Source of the DNA: SIG588 sp045591985 | Lineage (GTDB): Bacteria > Bacillota > Clostridia > Oscillospirales > Acutalibacteraceae | DNA: 64,000 nt | Reading direction: 5' to 3' | Assembly (NCBI GenBank): GCA_045591985.1 | Contig: JAZNTV010000002.1 | Location: 1-64,000 of the forward strand | Shown here: piece by piece, positions 33,009 to 41,532 of the stretch | Numbering within the stretch: position 1 is the first letter of the stretch | How the letters are laid out: every line of letters starts with the position of its first letter | The notes under the pieces: generated by a model | The model's database searches: none | Seen by the model: the letters and a program-made list of their open reading frames with translations, nothing else | What the model was told of the DNA's origin: nothing | Program-made: the position numbers and the translations under genes

Positions 33009-36000
33009 TCAAAACGGCGCCGTATCGTCGTTTTGAGCGACTTCTTCCGCCGGCGTTTCGGCAACTTCCGAAGGCTCCGTTGTCGTTTCGGGCAATTCCT
33101 CCGCCGGGATCGGCGCGCTTTCCGGCTCTTCTGTCGCCAACGGCGCTTCCACATCTGCGGTGTTCAAAAACCACGCAAGCGGTGCGCTCTTGACCCGCGC
33201 CGCATAGCGACCCGTAAGCAACGTGGCGGCAATCAGCAACGCCAGGCTGAGCAAGCTAAGCACCACACCCGCAGCAAACCCTTTCGGCACGAACACCAAC
33301 TCCACCGTGTGTTCGCCCTCGCCGATATCAAAGCCGAGCAGTGCACCGCCCACGTTCTCCTCTTCCTCTACGCCGTCGGGCACCGCCTGATCGAGCGGAT
33401 AGGTCTTAACCGTTTTGCCGTCTACCTTCACGCGCCAACCCGCATCATAGGGGATAGACGTAACCATTGTGCCCGCCCCCGAAGCGTTCACTTGGCCGCG
33501 AATGTGGGCATCATCAAACTCCGTAACAGTCATACCGTCGGCCGAGAGTGCGGCCATCGCGCTGTTAAACACCGTCTCATCCAATCGCAACATATACACA
33601 TTACCCGAACAGGTCGTATCGGAATTGATCGTAACGGTAGCGTCGCTGCCTGCGGTGAGATGCCCCGCGTCGATAAAGAAGGGTTCGTGAGTAGTCACGC
33701 TCCACACGTTTTCACCCTGTGTAACCGAAATGGAATCTGCGCCGCGGCAATCTACATAAATGAAATACTGCCCGTCGGCATCCGCCTCGGCGCGCAGGTC
33801 GCCGCGCGAGGAAACACCGCCGTCCAGGCGGAACCCGTACGTGCCGTTGATCGTTATCGCCCCTTGATGGTCGGCATACGCCTCTACCTGCATCGGCACC
33901 AACACCGGCGATGTGTTCCCCGTCATGGACTCATACAGACTGTTGATACTGATCACGGGATTGTAGTACGACGAAGCCCAGTCTTTTACCGCACTGTCGG
34001 CACGCCATGCAAGCGGCAAGGCCGTCTTATTTTTATATATATAGTATTCCTTAACCGTACCGTCTTCGCCTACCGTAACAACGGTATCCACCAGCGAAAG
34101 CTGTTCATGAGACGTAAGTTTGCTTTCAAGCGCCACATAGCGAATGCCGAGCAGCGAATCGGTCATCGGGACAAAACTCTTGTACAAATAACTGTTAACG
34201 CCGTTGACCGCATATCCCATCGCCCCCATAAAGCGGGTGGTGCGATACGAGTTGCTGGACGCAAACGAGGTGATGCCGTTGTATTGGAACAGCGCCGTAT
34301 CCATACAAGTGCGGCGCGGCAGGAATTCCACACGCGCAAACACATCGCCGTTCTCTTCCGCTTGTTTTTCAAGCGCCGCCACCGCATCCTTTACACTTTC
34401 GGTGGTGAGGTTATCCACATAACCGCTGTGATTGCTGTAATACTCCTGGTTATTCAGTTGCGTCATCACGTTGGATGCGTTCAAGGTCATTTCCATTGTC
34501 ACCAGCGTAAGCAACAACATGCTGCCGACCGCACGACGCACCTTTTGACTCGCCATCAACCAGCAAAGCAACGCATACAGTGCTGCCAGCAAAAGGCTGA
34601 CATATAACGTTTTAAATCCGTAGGTCTCGGAATTACCGAACCGCTCCTCCACCATAATATAGGTTAGAATCCCGCCGAGCACCGCCACGATCTGCCGCGG
34701 CCGTACGGTGCGGATATGCATCAGCGTTTCGTAGCTTAAGAGCACCAACACAAAACAATAGATAAAGGAAAAACGATACGGCAAGTCGTTAGGGGAGTGT
34801 AAACCGTGCCATAACAGATTCACCTGATTGAGCGGCAAACTGAAGAACATGACCGCGAGCAAACCGAGATAGGCCGCACGACGGCGACGCGGGATGCCGC
34901 GATTGAGCGCAAACAACGGCACCAACACCAACGGCGCAATACCGCAATACAAGTTCGGCAGGAACCGCGAACGAATGGTGGGGGACACCTGATAGAGATG
35001 ACGGCCGAGCATGTCGTACAGGTCGAAATACACATCCATATCCGGCAGGCCCGCACCCGCCGCCGAAGTCTGCCCTAATGCCAGGAAGGTGGGCAACACC
35101 AAGAACATCGCCAGACCGCCGCCAAGCAACGAACCGAACGTAAATCGCCACAAAGCGCGACGATTGGCCTCAGCTTCCCGCTTCTGACGAAGCAAGAAAG
35201 CGAGGAAATACAGCACCAAGAAGATGCAAAGCATAAAGGCAATATAGTAGTTTGCATACAATGCGTAGGCAAGCGCAAGCACATACGGCCAATATTTCCC
35301 GCGGCGCATCATGTATTCGAAGCCCATCACCACAAGCGGCAAAGCAATCAGACCGTCCAACCACATGATGTTCCACGAATAGGCCAGAACGTACATCATC
35401 ATCGAATACAGAAGCGATACCGCCGCCACTTTGGGGGAACGCTCACCGTGGAGATACTGCAAACACAGTGCGCACCCCGCCGCGATCAACATGTTCTTAA
35501 TAATGGTAATAAAGAAAATGCCTTCCGCCAACAGGTGCTCGGGGAAGAGCACCAACAGCAGATTGAGCGGGCTTGCGAGGTAGTAGGCAAACGCGGGCAA
35601 CACCGATGCCCCCATGCCGAGATCGAATGAATAGAGGAAACTATCGCCACCAAGCAACATCGTGCGCAATTTCGCAAGCAAGGGGGCATACTGATGATGC
35701 ATATCCACGATCAAACACGTTTCGTCGCCGACCGGCCAAATGCCCAGGAACACGTAGGCAAGGCCCAATCCGCACAAAGTAAGCAGCGCGGCAGCCACGG
35801 GATAGTACCACACCGGACGCTCTTCCTCATTTTTCCACACCGCTGCCGACAGCGTCGCCGTAAGCAACCCCGCGAGCAGCAGGCCGAGTCCGAGCGGATA
35901 TATCAACTGTTGCGCTTCGTTACGCACCTCGAGCGCAGGATTGTCGTGCCCGAAAAGCCAATAACCGATCACGGCCGTGCCGGCAAAAAACAGCACCAGC

Positions 36001-36047
36001 GATATCGCACGCAGAATTTCCCAAAACGACAAAGTCTTTTTATTCAT
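33009..36047 (-). CDS. YfhO-family polytopic membrane protein
   Basis: 1,012 aa. About 12-14 membrane segments in the first 560 residues, including the YfhO signature region DMHHQYAPLLAKLRTMLLGGDSFLYSFDLGMGASVLPAFAYYLASPLN, then a large extracytoplasmic domain (about 560-900), one more helix (EHTVELVFVPKGFAAGVVLSLLSLALLI) and an acidic Glu/Pro/Thr-rich cytosolic tail. The family is GT-C-like; YfhO of Bacillus acts in lipoteichoic acid glycosylation. A cell-envelope sugar transferase is the best guess. Monocistronic, with a promoter shared back to back with degV. Confidence 0.88.
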   Translation of the reverse strand: MNKKTLSFWEILRAISLVLFFAGTAVIGYWLFGHDNPALEVRNEAQQLIYPLGLGLLLAGLLTATLSAAVWKNEEERPVWYYPVAAALLTLCGLGLAYVFLGIWPVGDETCLIVDMHHQYAPLLAKLRTMLLGGDSFLYSFDLGMGASVLPAFAYYLASPLNLLLVLFPEHLLAEGIFFITIIKNMLIAAGCALCLQYLHGERSPKVAAVSLLYSMMMYVLAYSWNIMWLDGLIALPLVVMGFEYMMRRGKYWPYVLALAYALYANYYIAFMLCIFLVLYFLAFLLRQKREAEANRRALWRFTFGSLLGGGLAMFLVLPTFLALGQTSAAGAGLPDMDVYFDLYDMLGRHLYQVSPTIRSRFLPNLYCGIAPLVLVPLFALNRGIPRRRRAAYLGLLAVMFFSLPLNQVNLLWHGLHSPNDLPYRFSFIYCFVLVLLSYETLMHIRTVRPRQIVAVLGGILTYIMVEERFGNSETYGFKTLYVSLLLAALYALLCWLMASQKVRRAVGSMLLLTLVTMEMTLNASNVMTQLNNQEYYSNHSGYVDNLTTESVKDAVAALEKQAEENGDVFARVEFLPRRTCMDTALFQYNGITSFASSNSYRTTRFMGAMGYAVNGVNSYLYKSFVPMTDSLLGIRYVALESKLTSHEQLSLVDTVVTVGEDGTVKEYYIYKNKTALPLAWRADSAVKDWASSYYNPVISINSLYESMTGNTSPVLVPMQVEAYADHQGAITINGTYGFRLDGGVSSRGDLRAEADADGQYFIYVDCRGADSISVTQGENVWSVTTHEPFFIDAGHLTAGSDATVTINSDTTCSGNVYMLRLDETVFNSAMAALSADGMTVTEFDDAHIRGQVNASGAGTMVTSIPYDAGWRVKVDGKTVKTYPLDQAVPDGVEEEENVGGALLGFDIGEGEHTVELVFVPKGFAAGVVLSLLSLALLIAATLLTGRYAARVKSAPLAWFLNTADVEAPLATEEPESAPIPAEELPETTTEPSEVAETPAEEVAQNDDTAPF

Positions 36048-36095
36048 GCCTTGTTTTCCTCTCTTTTAAGAATAGGCGCAAACTATACCATTTTT

Positions 36096-36123
36096 ATCAT
36101 ACCACAATTTTCTAAAAAAACAA
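36096..36123 (-). promoter_or_regulatory. Promoter of the yfhO-type gene
   Basis: Minus strand: TTGTTT, 16-bp spacer ending TGTGG, then TATGAT. Extended -10 form. Confidence 0.6.
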
Positions 36124-36133
36124 GAGGCGTCCC

Positions 36134-36162
36134 TTGTTTTTTACAAAGTTTTGTGGTATAGT
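36134..36162 (+). promoter_or_regulatory. Promoter of degV
   Basis: TTGTTT, 17-bp spacer ending TGTGG, then TATAGT; extended -10. The two promoters are mirror-like and 10 bases apart. Confidence 0.7.
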
Positions 36163-36206
36163 GGTTAAAACGGGGTATCCCGAATCTAAAACGAGGTGAA
36201 CCTATC

Positions 36207-37064
36207 ATGAGCAGACCGATCCTTTTGTCGGCCGACAGCACCTGTGACCTGGGAGCAACATTGTTGGAAAAATACAAGGTGCACACCATTCCGTTTAACG
36301 TCACGCTCGGCGACGAGCAGTATCTGGACGGTGTGACCATCGATCCCGATAAGATTTATGCGATCTACCGTGAAAAGAAGATCTTGCCGCGCACGGCCGC
36401 AATCAACATCGCCACCTATGAAGACACCTTCCGCGCCTATGTTGATCAAGGTTTCGACGTGGTGCATATCTCGCTCGGACACGGCCTGTCGTCTTCCAAT
36501 CAAAACGCAGGGCTTGCCGCCGAAGAAGTCGGCCACGTATGGGTGATCGACTCCTGCAACCTGTCCACCGGCTCCGGCTTGTTGGTGTTGGAAGCGGCCA
36601 AGCGCATTGAAGCCGGCCTTTCGGCCGAGCAGGTGGCCGAAGAAGTGCGTGCGTTGGTGCCGCGCTGCCACGCAAGTTTCGTTTTGAACACACTCGAGTT
36701 CTTGCACAAGGGCGGTCGTTGCTCGGCGCTGGCCATGATGGGGGCCAACGTGTTGCAGTTGAAGCCGTGCATCGAAGTGAACAACGCAGACGGCACCATG
36801 GGTGTCGGCAAAAAATACCGCGGCTCCCTCTCCAAAGTGCGCGAACAGTACGTGCGGGATATGTTGTGCGGCCGCGACGATATCGATTACGAAAAGGTGT
36901 TTATCACCCATTCCGGCACCTCGGACGAGGAACTGGAAAACATGAAGGCGCTCGTCGCCGCATGCGGCCCGTTTGAAAACATCTACGTCACGCGTGCCGG
37001 TTGTACCATTTCCTGTCACTGCGGCCCGGAAACGCTCGGCGTTCTGTTTATGACCAAAGCATAA
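36207..37064 (+). CDS. degV: DegV-family fatty acid-binding protein
   Basis: 285 aa, typical length. Binds a fatty acid for the FakA kinase in the acyl-phosphate route. Seen: ILLSADSTCDLG, LPRTAAINIATYEDTF in place of the common TSQPS segment, HISLGHGLSSSNQNA, VIDSCNLSTGSGLLVLEAA, FVLNTLEFLHKGGRCSA and THSGTSDEE. The variant ligand loop may change lipid preference. Monocistronic with terminator. Confidence 0.93.
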   Translation: MSRPILLSADSTCDLGATLLEKYKVHTIPFNVTLGDEQYLDGVTIDPDKIYAIYREKKILPRTAAINIATYEDTFRAYVDQGFDVVHISLGHGLSSSNQNAGLAAEEVGHVWVIDSCNLSTGSGLLVLEAAKRIEAGLSAEQVAEEVRALVPRCHASFVLNTLEFLHKGGRCSALAMMGANVLQLKPCIEVNNADGTMGVGKKYRGSLSKVREQYVRDMLCGRDDIDYEKVFITHSGTSDEELENMKALVAACGPFENIYVTRAGCTISCHCGPETLGVLFMTKA

Positions 37065-37499
37065 ATTCGATCACGGCCCTTCGAAAAGGGGCGACATGGC
37101 ATATCAAAAGTCGGCGTCATTCAGACGCCGACTTTCTTTTTGTTCAAGTTCACGTATAGAACCGTTGTCGGCACGAATCCCTGACAAAACAATTTGCTTG
37201 CTAAACTCTTTTCCCTCACTATCTTACCTGTTGCAATGTGGCGTCGTGTTTGTATGTAACGCGGGGACTTTCGCAAAATATTGTAACATGTCTATCGAAA
37301 CGGAAAGGCTTATTCGTCATGCGCCTGCTCTCTTTTTTCAAAAAACAGATATTTTGTCGAAAAGCACTTGTCATTTAAGTACGTTGGTGTTATAACGCTG
37401 CGTAAAGAAAGTGAAACATAATCCACATTATGTGACCAAGGAACGTCGTCAGGGCTACTTACAAACAATGAAACGATCTATATTTTAGAGGTTTTAACA
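37065..37499. other. Non-coding interval after degV
   Basis: Holds the degV terminator (37107-37140) and then about 360 AT-rich bases. I see no supported gene, RNA or clear consensus promoter; a ribosome binding site (AGAGG) sits just before 37500. The composition change marks the start of the small accessory gene group. Confidence 0.5.
37107..37140 (+). terminator. Terminator of degV
   Basis: 12-bp perfect stem AAAGTCGGCGTC / GACGCCGACTTT with a 5-base loop and CTTTT tail. Confidence 0.9.
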
Positions 37500-38012
37500 A
37501 TGATCAAGAAAATCAACAGTATAAAATACAGCAAACACCCCTTTTCCGAAGAGATCGACAAGGCAATTGTCTTGTCAGGTAAATTCTTTAACAGTTTGTT
37601 GTTTACAGTAATTTGTGTTGGCTTTATTGCCGCAATAGTAGCAGCGGTAGGCTTAGCCGAATGGGCCGATGGATTCGGAGATGGTGTAGCGGATGTCCCC
37701 GTAAACTTTTTCGGCTACTTTATTGAATTGGAAAGCGATACACCCGGTGGGTCGCCGCTTATTGTGTTTTTATATATCATGACCGTTACCACACTGATTT
37801 CTTCTGTCATACTCTGTATCAAGGCTATAACGGTTGCCATCTTGCGATCTAAGGCAAACATGTTAGACAGCCTTTACCACAGCGAACAATTGACCGAATT
37901 ACTCATCTTGCATACTTGTAATTTGCAAGACGAAAGCGGTAGCCCCCAAACAAAGCCGTCAGCAAACGAGAGTACGAAGTCCTACACAGGAACGAAAGAG
38001 TGTTTATATTAA
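37500..38012 (+). CDS. Small two-helix membrane protein of unknown function
   Basis: 170 aa, not recognised. Two strong membrane segments (about residues 30-53 and 83-110) joined by an acidic extracytoplasmic loop (DGFGDGVADVPVNFF), then a soluble tail rich in Ser/Thr. AGAGG before the ATG. AT-richer than the core genes. Followed 33 bases later by the zinc-ribbon gene, so probably cotranscribed; the group looks like accessory DNA. Confidence 0.65.
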   Translation: MIKKINSIKYSKHPFSEEIDKAIVLSGKFFNSLLFTVICVGFIAAIVAAVGLAEWADGFGDGVADVPVNFFGYFIELESDTPGGSPLIVFLYIMTVTTLISSVILCIKAITVAILRSKANMLDSLYHSEQLTELLILHTCNLQDESGSPQTKPSANESTKSYTGTKECLY

Positions 38013-38045
38013 CAGCCCATCAATTCGTAAAAGGGAGAGGTAACC

Positions 38046-38549
38046 ATGGCGCAAAATTTCTGTTGCCCGCAATGCGGAAACAAGGATCTGCAAGTAACCA
38101 CCGAAACCCACACACAAACAACAGGCAGCAACTATTCGGGAGGAAAAGGTTGTTTGGGATTTCTGCTGTTCGGCCCGCTTGGTTTGTTGTGCGGTTCTTG
38201 CGGGCAAGGGCAAACCACCACCACGACCAATCACACTTATTGGATATGCCCCAAGTGTGGCAAAAAATTTACACACCCGGATGAATTAAGACAAAAGATC
38301 GACGCATTGCAATCACAATCGTCCGTTTTCCCGGCCATGTGTATCATGGGTGCCATTGCCGCCTTCCTTTTCTTTGCGATTTTTGCCGAAGCACATGCGG
38401 GAGTAGCCTGTATGTTGGGGGGCCTCACCTTTGGCATTTTTGCACTCATCGGTTTTGGGGTCAAAAAGGCGAACGAGTCCCAGCGTTCAAAAATGGAAGA
38501 TGAGTTATATGTGTTGGAATCGGAAATGAATGCATTCAAAAATGAATAA
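38046..38549 (+). CDS. Zinc-ribbon membrane protein
   Basis: 167 aa. Two CxxC pairs form a split ribbon (CCPQCGNKD at residues 6-14 and CPKCGKKF near 69-76) around a Gly/Cys-rich hydrophobic stretch (GCLGFLLFGPLGLLCGSCG), then two membrane segments (95-118, 123-143) and a charged helical C terminus that may coil. GGGAGAGG precedes the ATG. Looks like the zinc-ribbon/TM proteins often found in accessory gene clusters; function unknown. Its end overlaps the next gene. Confidence 0.7.
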   Translation: MAQNFCCPQCGNKDLQVTTETHTQTTGSNYSGGKGCLGFLLFGPLGLLCGSCGQGQTTTTTNHTYWICPKCGKKFTHPDELRQKIDALQSQSSVFPAMCIMGAIAAFLFFAIFAEAHAGVACMLGGLTFGIFALIGFGVKKANESQRSKMEDELYVLESEMNAFKNE

Positions 38550-38889
38550 ATTCTATTCCGCACTTTTTGAAATCGGCGCGCTGTCGGGATGCCATCAGAT
38601 GCCGGAACGAAGCTTCTTTTTCAAAGGAAAACAGTTTCCGGTATGCGCAAGATGCACGGGTGCCGTTATCGGTTGTTTTTTAGGCGGAATAACCGCTGCC
38701 ATCGCAATCCCCCTATGGTTGGCGATCACTTTTTGCGCCATACTGTTTATGGATTGGTATCTGCAAAAAATCAACCTCGTAGAATCCACCAATGTTCGCC
38801 GATTGATCACGGGAATCCTATGCGGATTCGGACTTATGCAGATATACATACAAACACTCTTATGGATAATCGCCGCTATAACACAATAA
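38542..38889 (+). CDS. DUF2085-like membrane protein
   Basis: 115 aa if started at ATG 38542 (an in-frame ATG at 38530 is also possible). Has the family cysteine pattern GCHQMPERSFFFKGKQFPVCARCTG and then three membrane helices (about 42-62, 65-78, 92-112). Function of the family is unknown; the His/Cys block suggests metal binding. Overlaps the zinc-ribbon gene by 8 bases, so translationally coupled to it. Confidence 0.75.
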   Translation: MNKFYSALFEIGALSGCHQMPERSFFFKGKQFPVCARCTGAVIGCFLGGITAAIAIPLWLAITFCAILFMDWYLQKINLVESTNVRRLITGILCGFGLMQIYIQTLLWIIAAITQ

Positions 38890-38996
38890 TGTGCGCTAAA
38901 CTATTGGCCATATGAGACAATCTTTCTGTTTCGGCGATGTACCCCCCATAGAGTAGCCCTATCCGTATAGCGGATCCCGCTGTCGAAGCGCGAAAT

Positions 38997-39034
38997 AAAA
39001 CGGCACGCGAAGTTTGAACTTCGCGTGCCGTTTT
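38997..39034. terminator. Bidirectional terminator
   Basis: 18-bp perfect stem (AAAACGGCACGCGAAGTT and its complement) with a minimal loop and A4/T4 flanks. It ends the accessory gene group on one side and the DUF4015-type gene with the rnf operon on the other. Confidence 0.92.
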
Positions 39035-39037
39035 GTC

Positions 39038-40270
39038 TTAAAAGATATATTTCCCCTCCGGGTGATAGAGGATATACGGCGTATCATCGCCCAGTTGTTC
39101 GTGTAAAGCGGTCACCTGAGCCGCCACCTCATCCGCGGAATAGCCTTGTGCCTGCAACCACGGCATCACCTGCGGCGCTTCCTCCATCAATTGCAAACGC
39201 GCCTTCAGTTGTCCGAACAACAACGAAGCCGCTTCATACGGGTGAGCACTTGGGGAGGAGAGCGTTTCGCCGCCCAACACCAACTTGTTCCCAAAGGAGG
39301 ACGGCAACGCCCACGGAGCGATCACCGTTGCTCCGAATGTCGCGGGGTTGGCACCGTATATGCCTGTTTTTTCGCCCACCACCGCCATGCCGTCGGCGGT
39401 AAGCAACCACCCGTCGCGACCGACAGCCGCATTCATTTGTTCTGCGAACTTTGCCAGGATCTCTCCCCGAGGTAACGCCGTCTGTGCCGCATCACCGTAG
39501 TAAGCCCGCGCCTCTTGGTCCGGGAACTGGACGCCATCCAACATCAGCAGGGAAAACCCCATGTTGTGTAGCTCGGTTGCAACTTCCAAAATATACCCCC
39601 TCGCCTCATCGGCGTAAGGATTGAGCCAGCGGCGTCCCCCTTCGTCCGGTTTGTCATCATACCACGCGGCACCGCTGTCTCCCTGTACCGTTACCCGCGC
39701 ATTCTCCAGATAACGCGGGGCAGCGTGGTCACGGAAGGCGTATATGCGCGGGATGAGGGTGAGCCCCCATTCCTGTTGCAATGCCTCCCGCCACGCAACA
39801 AGCGCTTCGGGAGTGATCGCCTTCTTTTGTACGGTGCGCGCGGCTTCCGCTAAGGGAGAGGTCGAGACGTACCATAAGCGTCCGTCGGCATCTTTCACAT
39901 CCACGATCACTGCGTTGTATCCCGCTTCGCTCGCGTTTTGCAAAGTCGCCGTCCACGTTTCGGGGGCATACAGCGCCGAAGACGGCAGATATATCGCCTT
40001 CATCTGCTTCACATCGGCACCGTCGGTATCCGACTGCACAGGAGGCGGCGACGTAGGCCTTGACGGCTGCGTCGCCGTCGTATTTTCTGCGGGCATATCG
40101 GGCGCCGCTGTGGGCTTCGTGCCTTCCGGCGAAAAAAGGTGTTGCGCCAAAAAATACCCCCCAATAGCAACGGGGATCACCAACAGCCATAAAAGCACCT
40201 TACCGAGCACGGCGCCGTTCCGCCGCCGTCGAAACATCCGACTGCGGCGCCGGATCTTGCTTCGTTTCAT
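39038..40270 (-). CDS. Membrane-anchored putative glycoside hydrolase (DUF4015/GHL-like)
   Basis: 410 aa. Very basic cytosolic start (MKRSKIRRRSRMFRRRR), one membrane anchor (residues 22-45), a Pro/Thr linker and then a TIM-barrel-like domain (MKAIYLPSSAL, AGYNAVIVDVKDADGRLWYVS, LTLIPRIYAFRDHAAP, WLNPYADEARGYILEVATELHNMGFSLLMLDGVQFPD) of the type annotated as putative glycosyl hydrolase DUF4015. Substrate unknown. It starts 28 bases after the rnfA stop on the same strand with AAAGGAG at a wide spacing (12 bases), so it may be the last gene of the rnf-like operon. Confidence 0.8.
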   Translation of the reverse strand: MKRSKIRRRSRMFRRRRNGAVLGKVLLWLLVIPVAIGGYFLAQHLFSPEGTKPTAAPDMPAENTTATQPSRPTSPPPVQSDTDGADVKQMKAIYLPSSALYAPETWTATLQNASEAGYNAVIVDVKDADGRLWYVSTSPLAEAARTVQKKAITPEALVAWREALQQEWGLTLIPRIYAFRDHAAPRYLENARVTVQGDSGAAWYDDKPDEGGRRWLNPYADEARGYILEVATELHNMGFSLLMLDGVQFPDQEARAYYGDAAQTALPRGEILAKFAEQMNAAVGRDGWLLTADGMAVVGEKTGIYGANPATFGATVIAPWALPSSFGNKLVLGGETLSSPSAHPYEAASLLFGQLKARLQLMEEAPQVMPWLQAQGYSADEVAAQVTALHEQLGDDTPYILYHPEGKYIF

Positions 40271-40298
40271 TCTCTGCACAATCTCCTTTGGGTCAACC

Positions 40299-40883
40299 TT
40301 ATAACAATATGCTGCTTCCGAATCCGAACATGGCCAATGCCGCAAGTCCGAGATAAATGAGGAGCACGGGAGCGCCGCGAAACGCCTGCGGCACAGCATG
40401 GCTGTTGATGCGGTAACGGCCTTCCAATATCAGCCAACCGACCAGCATAAACCCGACACAACTTCCGATCGCAAGGCCCATCGTCCCCCAAAAACCGAGG
40501 GTAACTTTATGGTTGGCAACCATCGCCAAACCAAGCGTAAGGTCGTTAAATACGGCCGGCACCAGATAGGGCTTCAACTTTTTGTAAAACGGCACGGAAA
40601 TGGCGGCGGTAATCACCGTAACCAAGCAATACAGTGCCATTGCTACCACCACCATCACCAACGGTCGCAACAACTTGGCCTGCAAGCCCAGACCGAGCCA
40701 ATGATCCAGCGGATAGTCGATCGCCATGGTAGCTATCAGAAAAAACGACAATATACCCCCAAACTTCCAAACGTCGCTTTTGCGATAGATCACGCGAAGC
40801 GCCAGCGAACTACCGAAGCCGGTGGTAAGCACTACGTTTTGGAACAACGAGGTGGCAGTCAGCATGATAAGCATTTCATTCAT
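40299..40883 (-). CDS. rnfA: RnfA-like membrane subunit lacking both cluster cysteines
   Basis: 194 aa, normal RnfA length, six membrane helices. The C-terminal half matches RnfA/RsxA (PQAFRGAPVLLIYLGLAALAMFGFG). In RnfA/NqrE the motifs LGxCP and TNCAVLG supply cysteines to a 2Fe-2S cluster shared with RnfE/NqrD; here these places read GFGSS (residues 22-26) and FNDLTLG (112-118), so neither Cys is present. Two other cysteines (86, 142) lie in different helices. Overlaps rnfE by 8 bases. Electron transfer by the normal route is doubtful. Confidence 0.88.
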   Translation of the reverse strand: MNEMLIMLTATSLFQNVVLTTGFGSSLALRVIYRKSDVWKFGGILSFFLIATMAIDYPLDHWLGLGLQAKLLRPLVMVVVAMALYCLVTVITAAISVPFYKKLKPYLVPAVFNDLTLGLAMVANHKVTLGFWGTMGLAIGSCVGFMLVGWLILEGRYRINSHAVPQAFRGAPVLLIYLGLAALAMFGFGSSILL

Positions 40884-41532
40884 AAGATACCGACACCTCC
40901 CCTGCCACAAAGCGACGCAGCATTTCACGCACAAATTGTGCAAGTGCCGCCATAAATCCGAGCATCAAAAACGCAAAGAACGGAGACGATGCCGCCGAGA
41001 GCGGCGGGTGGGGCAACACGCGGAAATCCCACAATGTTCCGTAGGCTAAAAATTCCCGTACGGTCGCAACCGTACAAATGACCACACCGAATCCGAAGAC
41101 CGACCCCAACGCATCGGCCATTGCTTCCGGCGGACGGCTGACCACCGCAAATCCCCCCACCCGATAGGTCATCAGCGAATTCACGGCAAGCAATGGCAGG
41201 AAGAGATACAGCGAAGCATACAACTCGGCGTTGATATAGCTGCCGATCACATATCCCGCACCAAGCAAAAGAAGCAGTGCGATCAGCGTATACAACGGCA
41301 CACGAATAACCGGTTTCAGTTTTTCTCCCACAAACGACATCAACAGGGCGGTGGGGAGCAACGCCAACGCCACACAAGCTGTGAGCGTAACGCCCGCCTT
41401 CAAGTTGACGGCCGCCACCACAATGGGGCACAGGCCGAGCAGTTTGACCAACACAATGTTCCGCACAAGGAAGGTATCGAAAAATATCTGCACCAAGCGC
41501 TTTGCGCGCCCCTTCTCTTTGGATTCACTCAC
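40876..41532 (-). CDS. rnfE: RnfE-like membrane subunit with one of two cluster cysteines
   Basis: 218 aa from the GTG at 41532, which has GGGGAGGTG in front; upstream in-frame codons lie inside rnfD. Six membrane helices. Seen: FLVRNIVLVKLLGLCPIVVAA (Cys35 kept), LPLLAVNSLMTYR, where family members have VNC (Ser119 here), and the family end GSVFGFGVVICTVATVREFLAYGTLW. Overlaps rnfD and rnfA by 8 bases each. In a normal Rnf operon rnfG lies between rnfD and rnfE; there is no room for it here. Confidence 0.9.
   Translation of the reverse strand: MSESKEKGRAKRLVQIFFDTFLVRNIVLVKLLGLCPIVVAAVNLKAGVTLTACVALALLPTALLMSFVGEKLKPVIRVPLYTLIALLLLLGAGYVIGSYINAELYASLYLFLPLLAVNSLMTYRVGGFAVVSRPPEAMADALGSVFGFGVVICTVATVREFLAYGTLWDFRVLPHPPLSAASSPFFAFLMLGFMAALAQFVREMLRRFVAGEVSVSYE

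Noticed and set aside
37096..37395. 99-codon open frame after degV
   Set aside because: It starts inside the degV terminator, has no ribosome binding site and no recognisable protein features.
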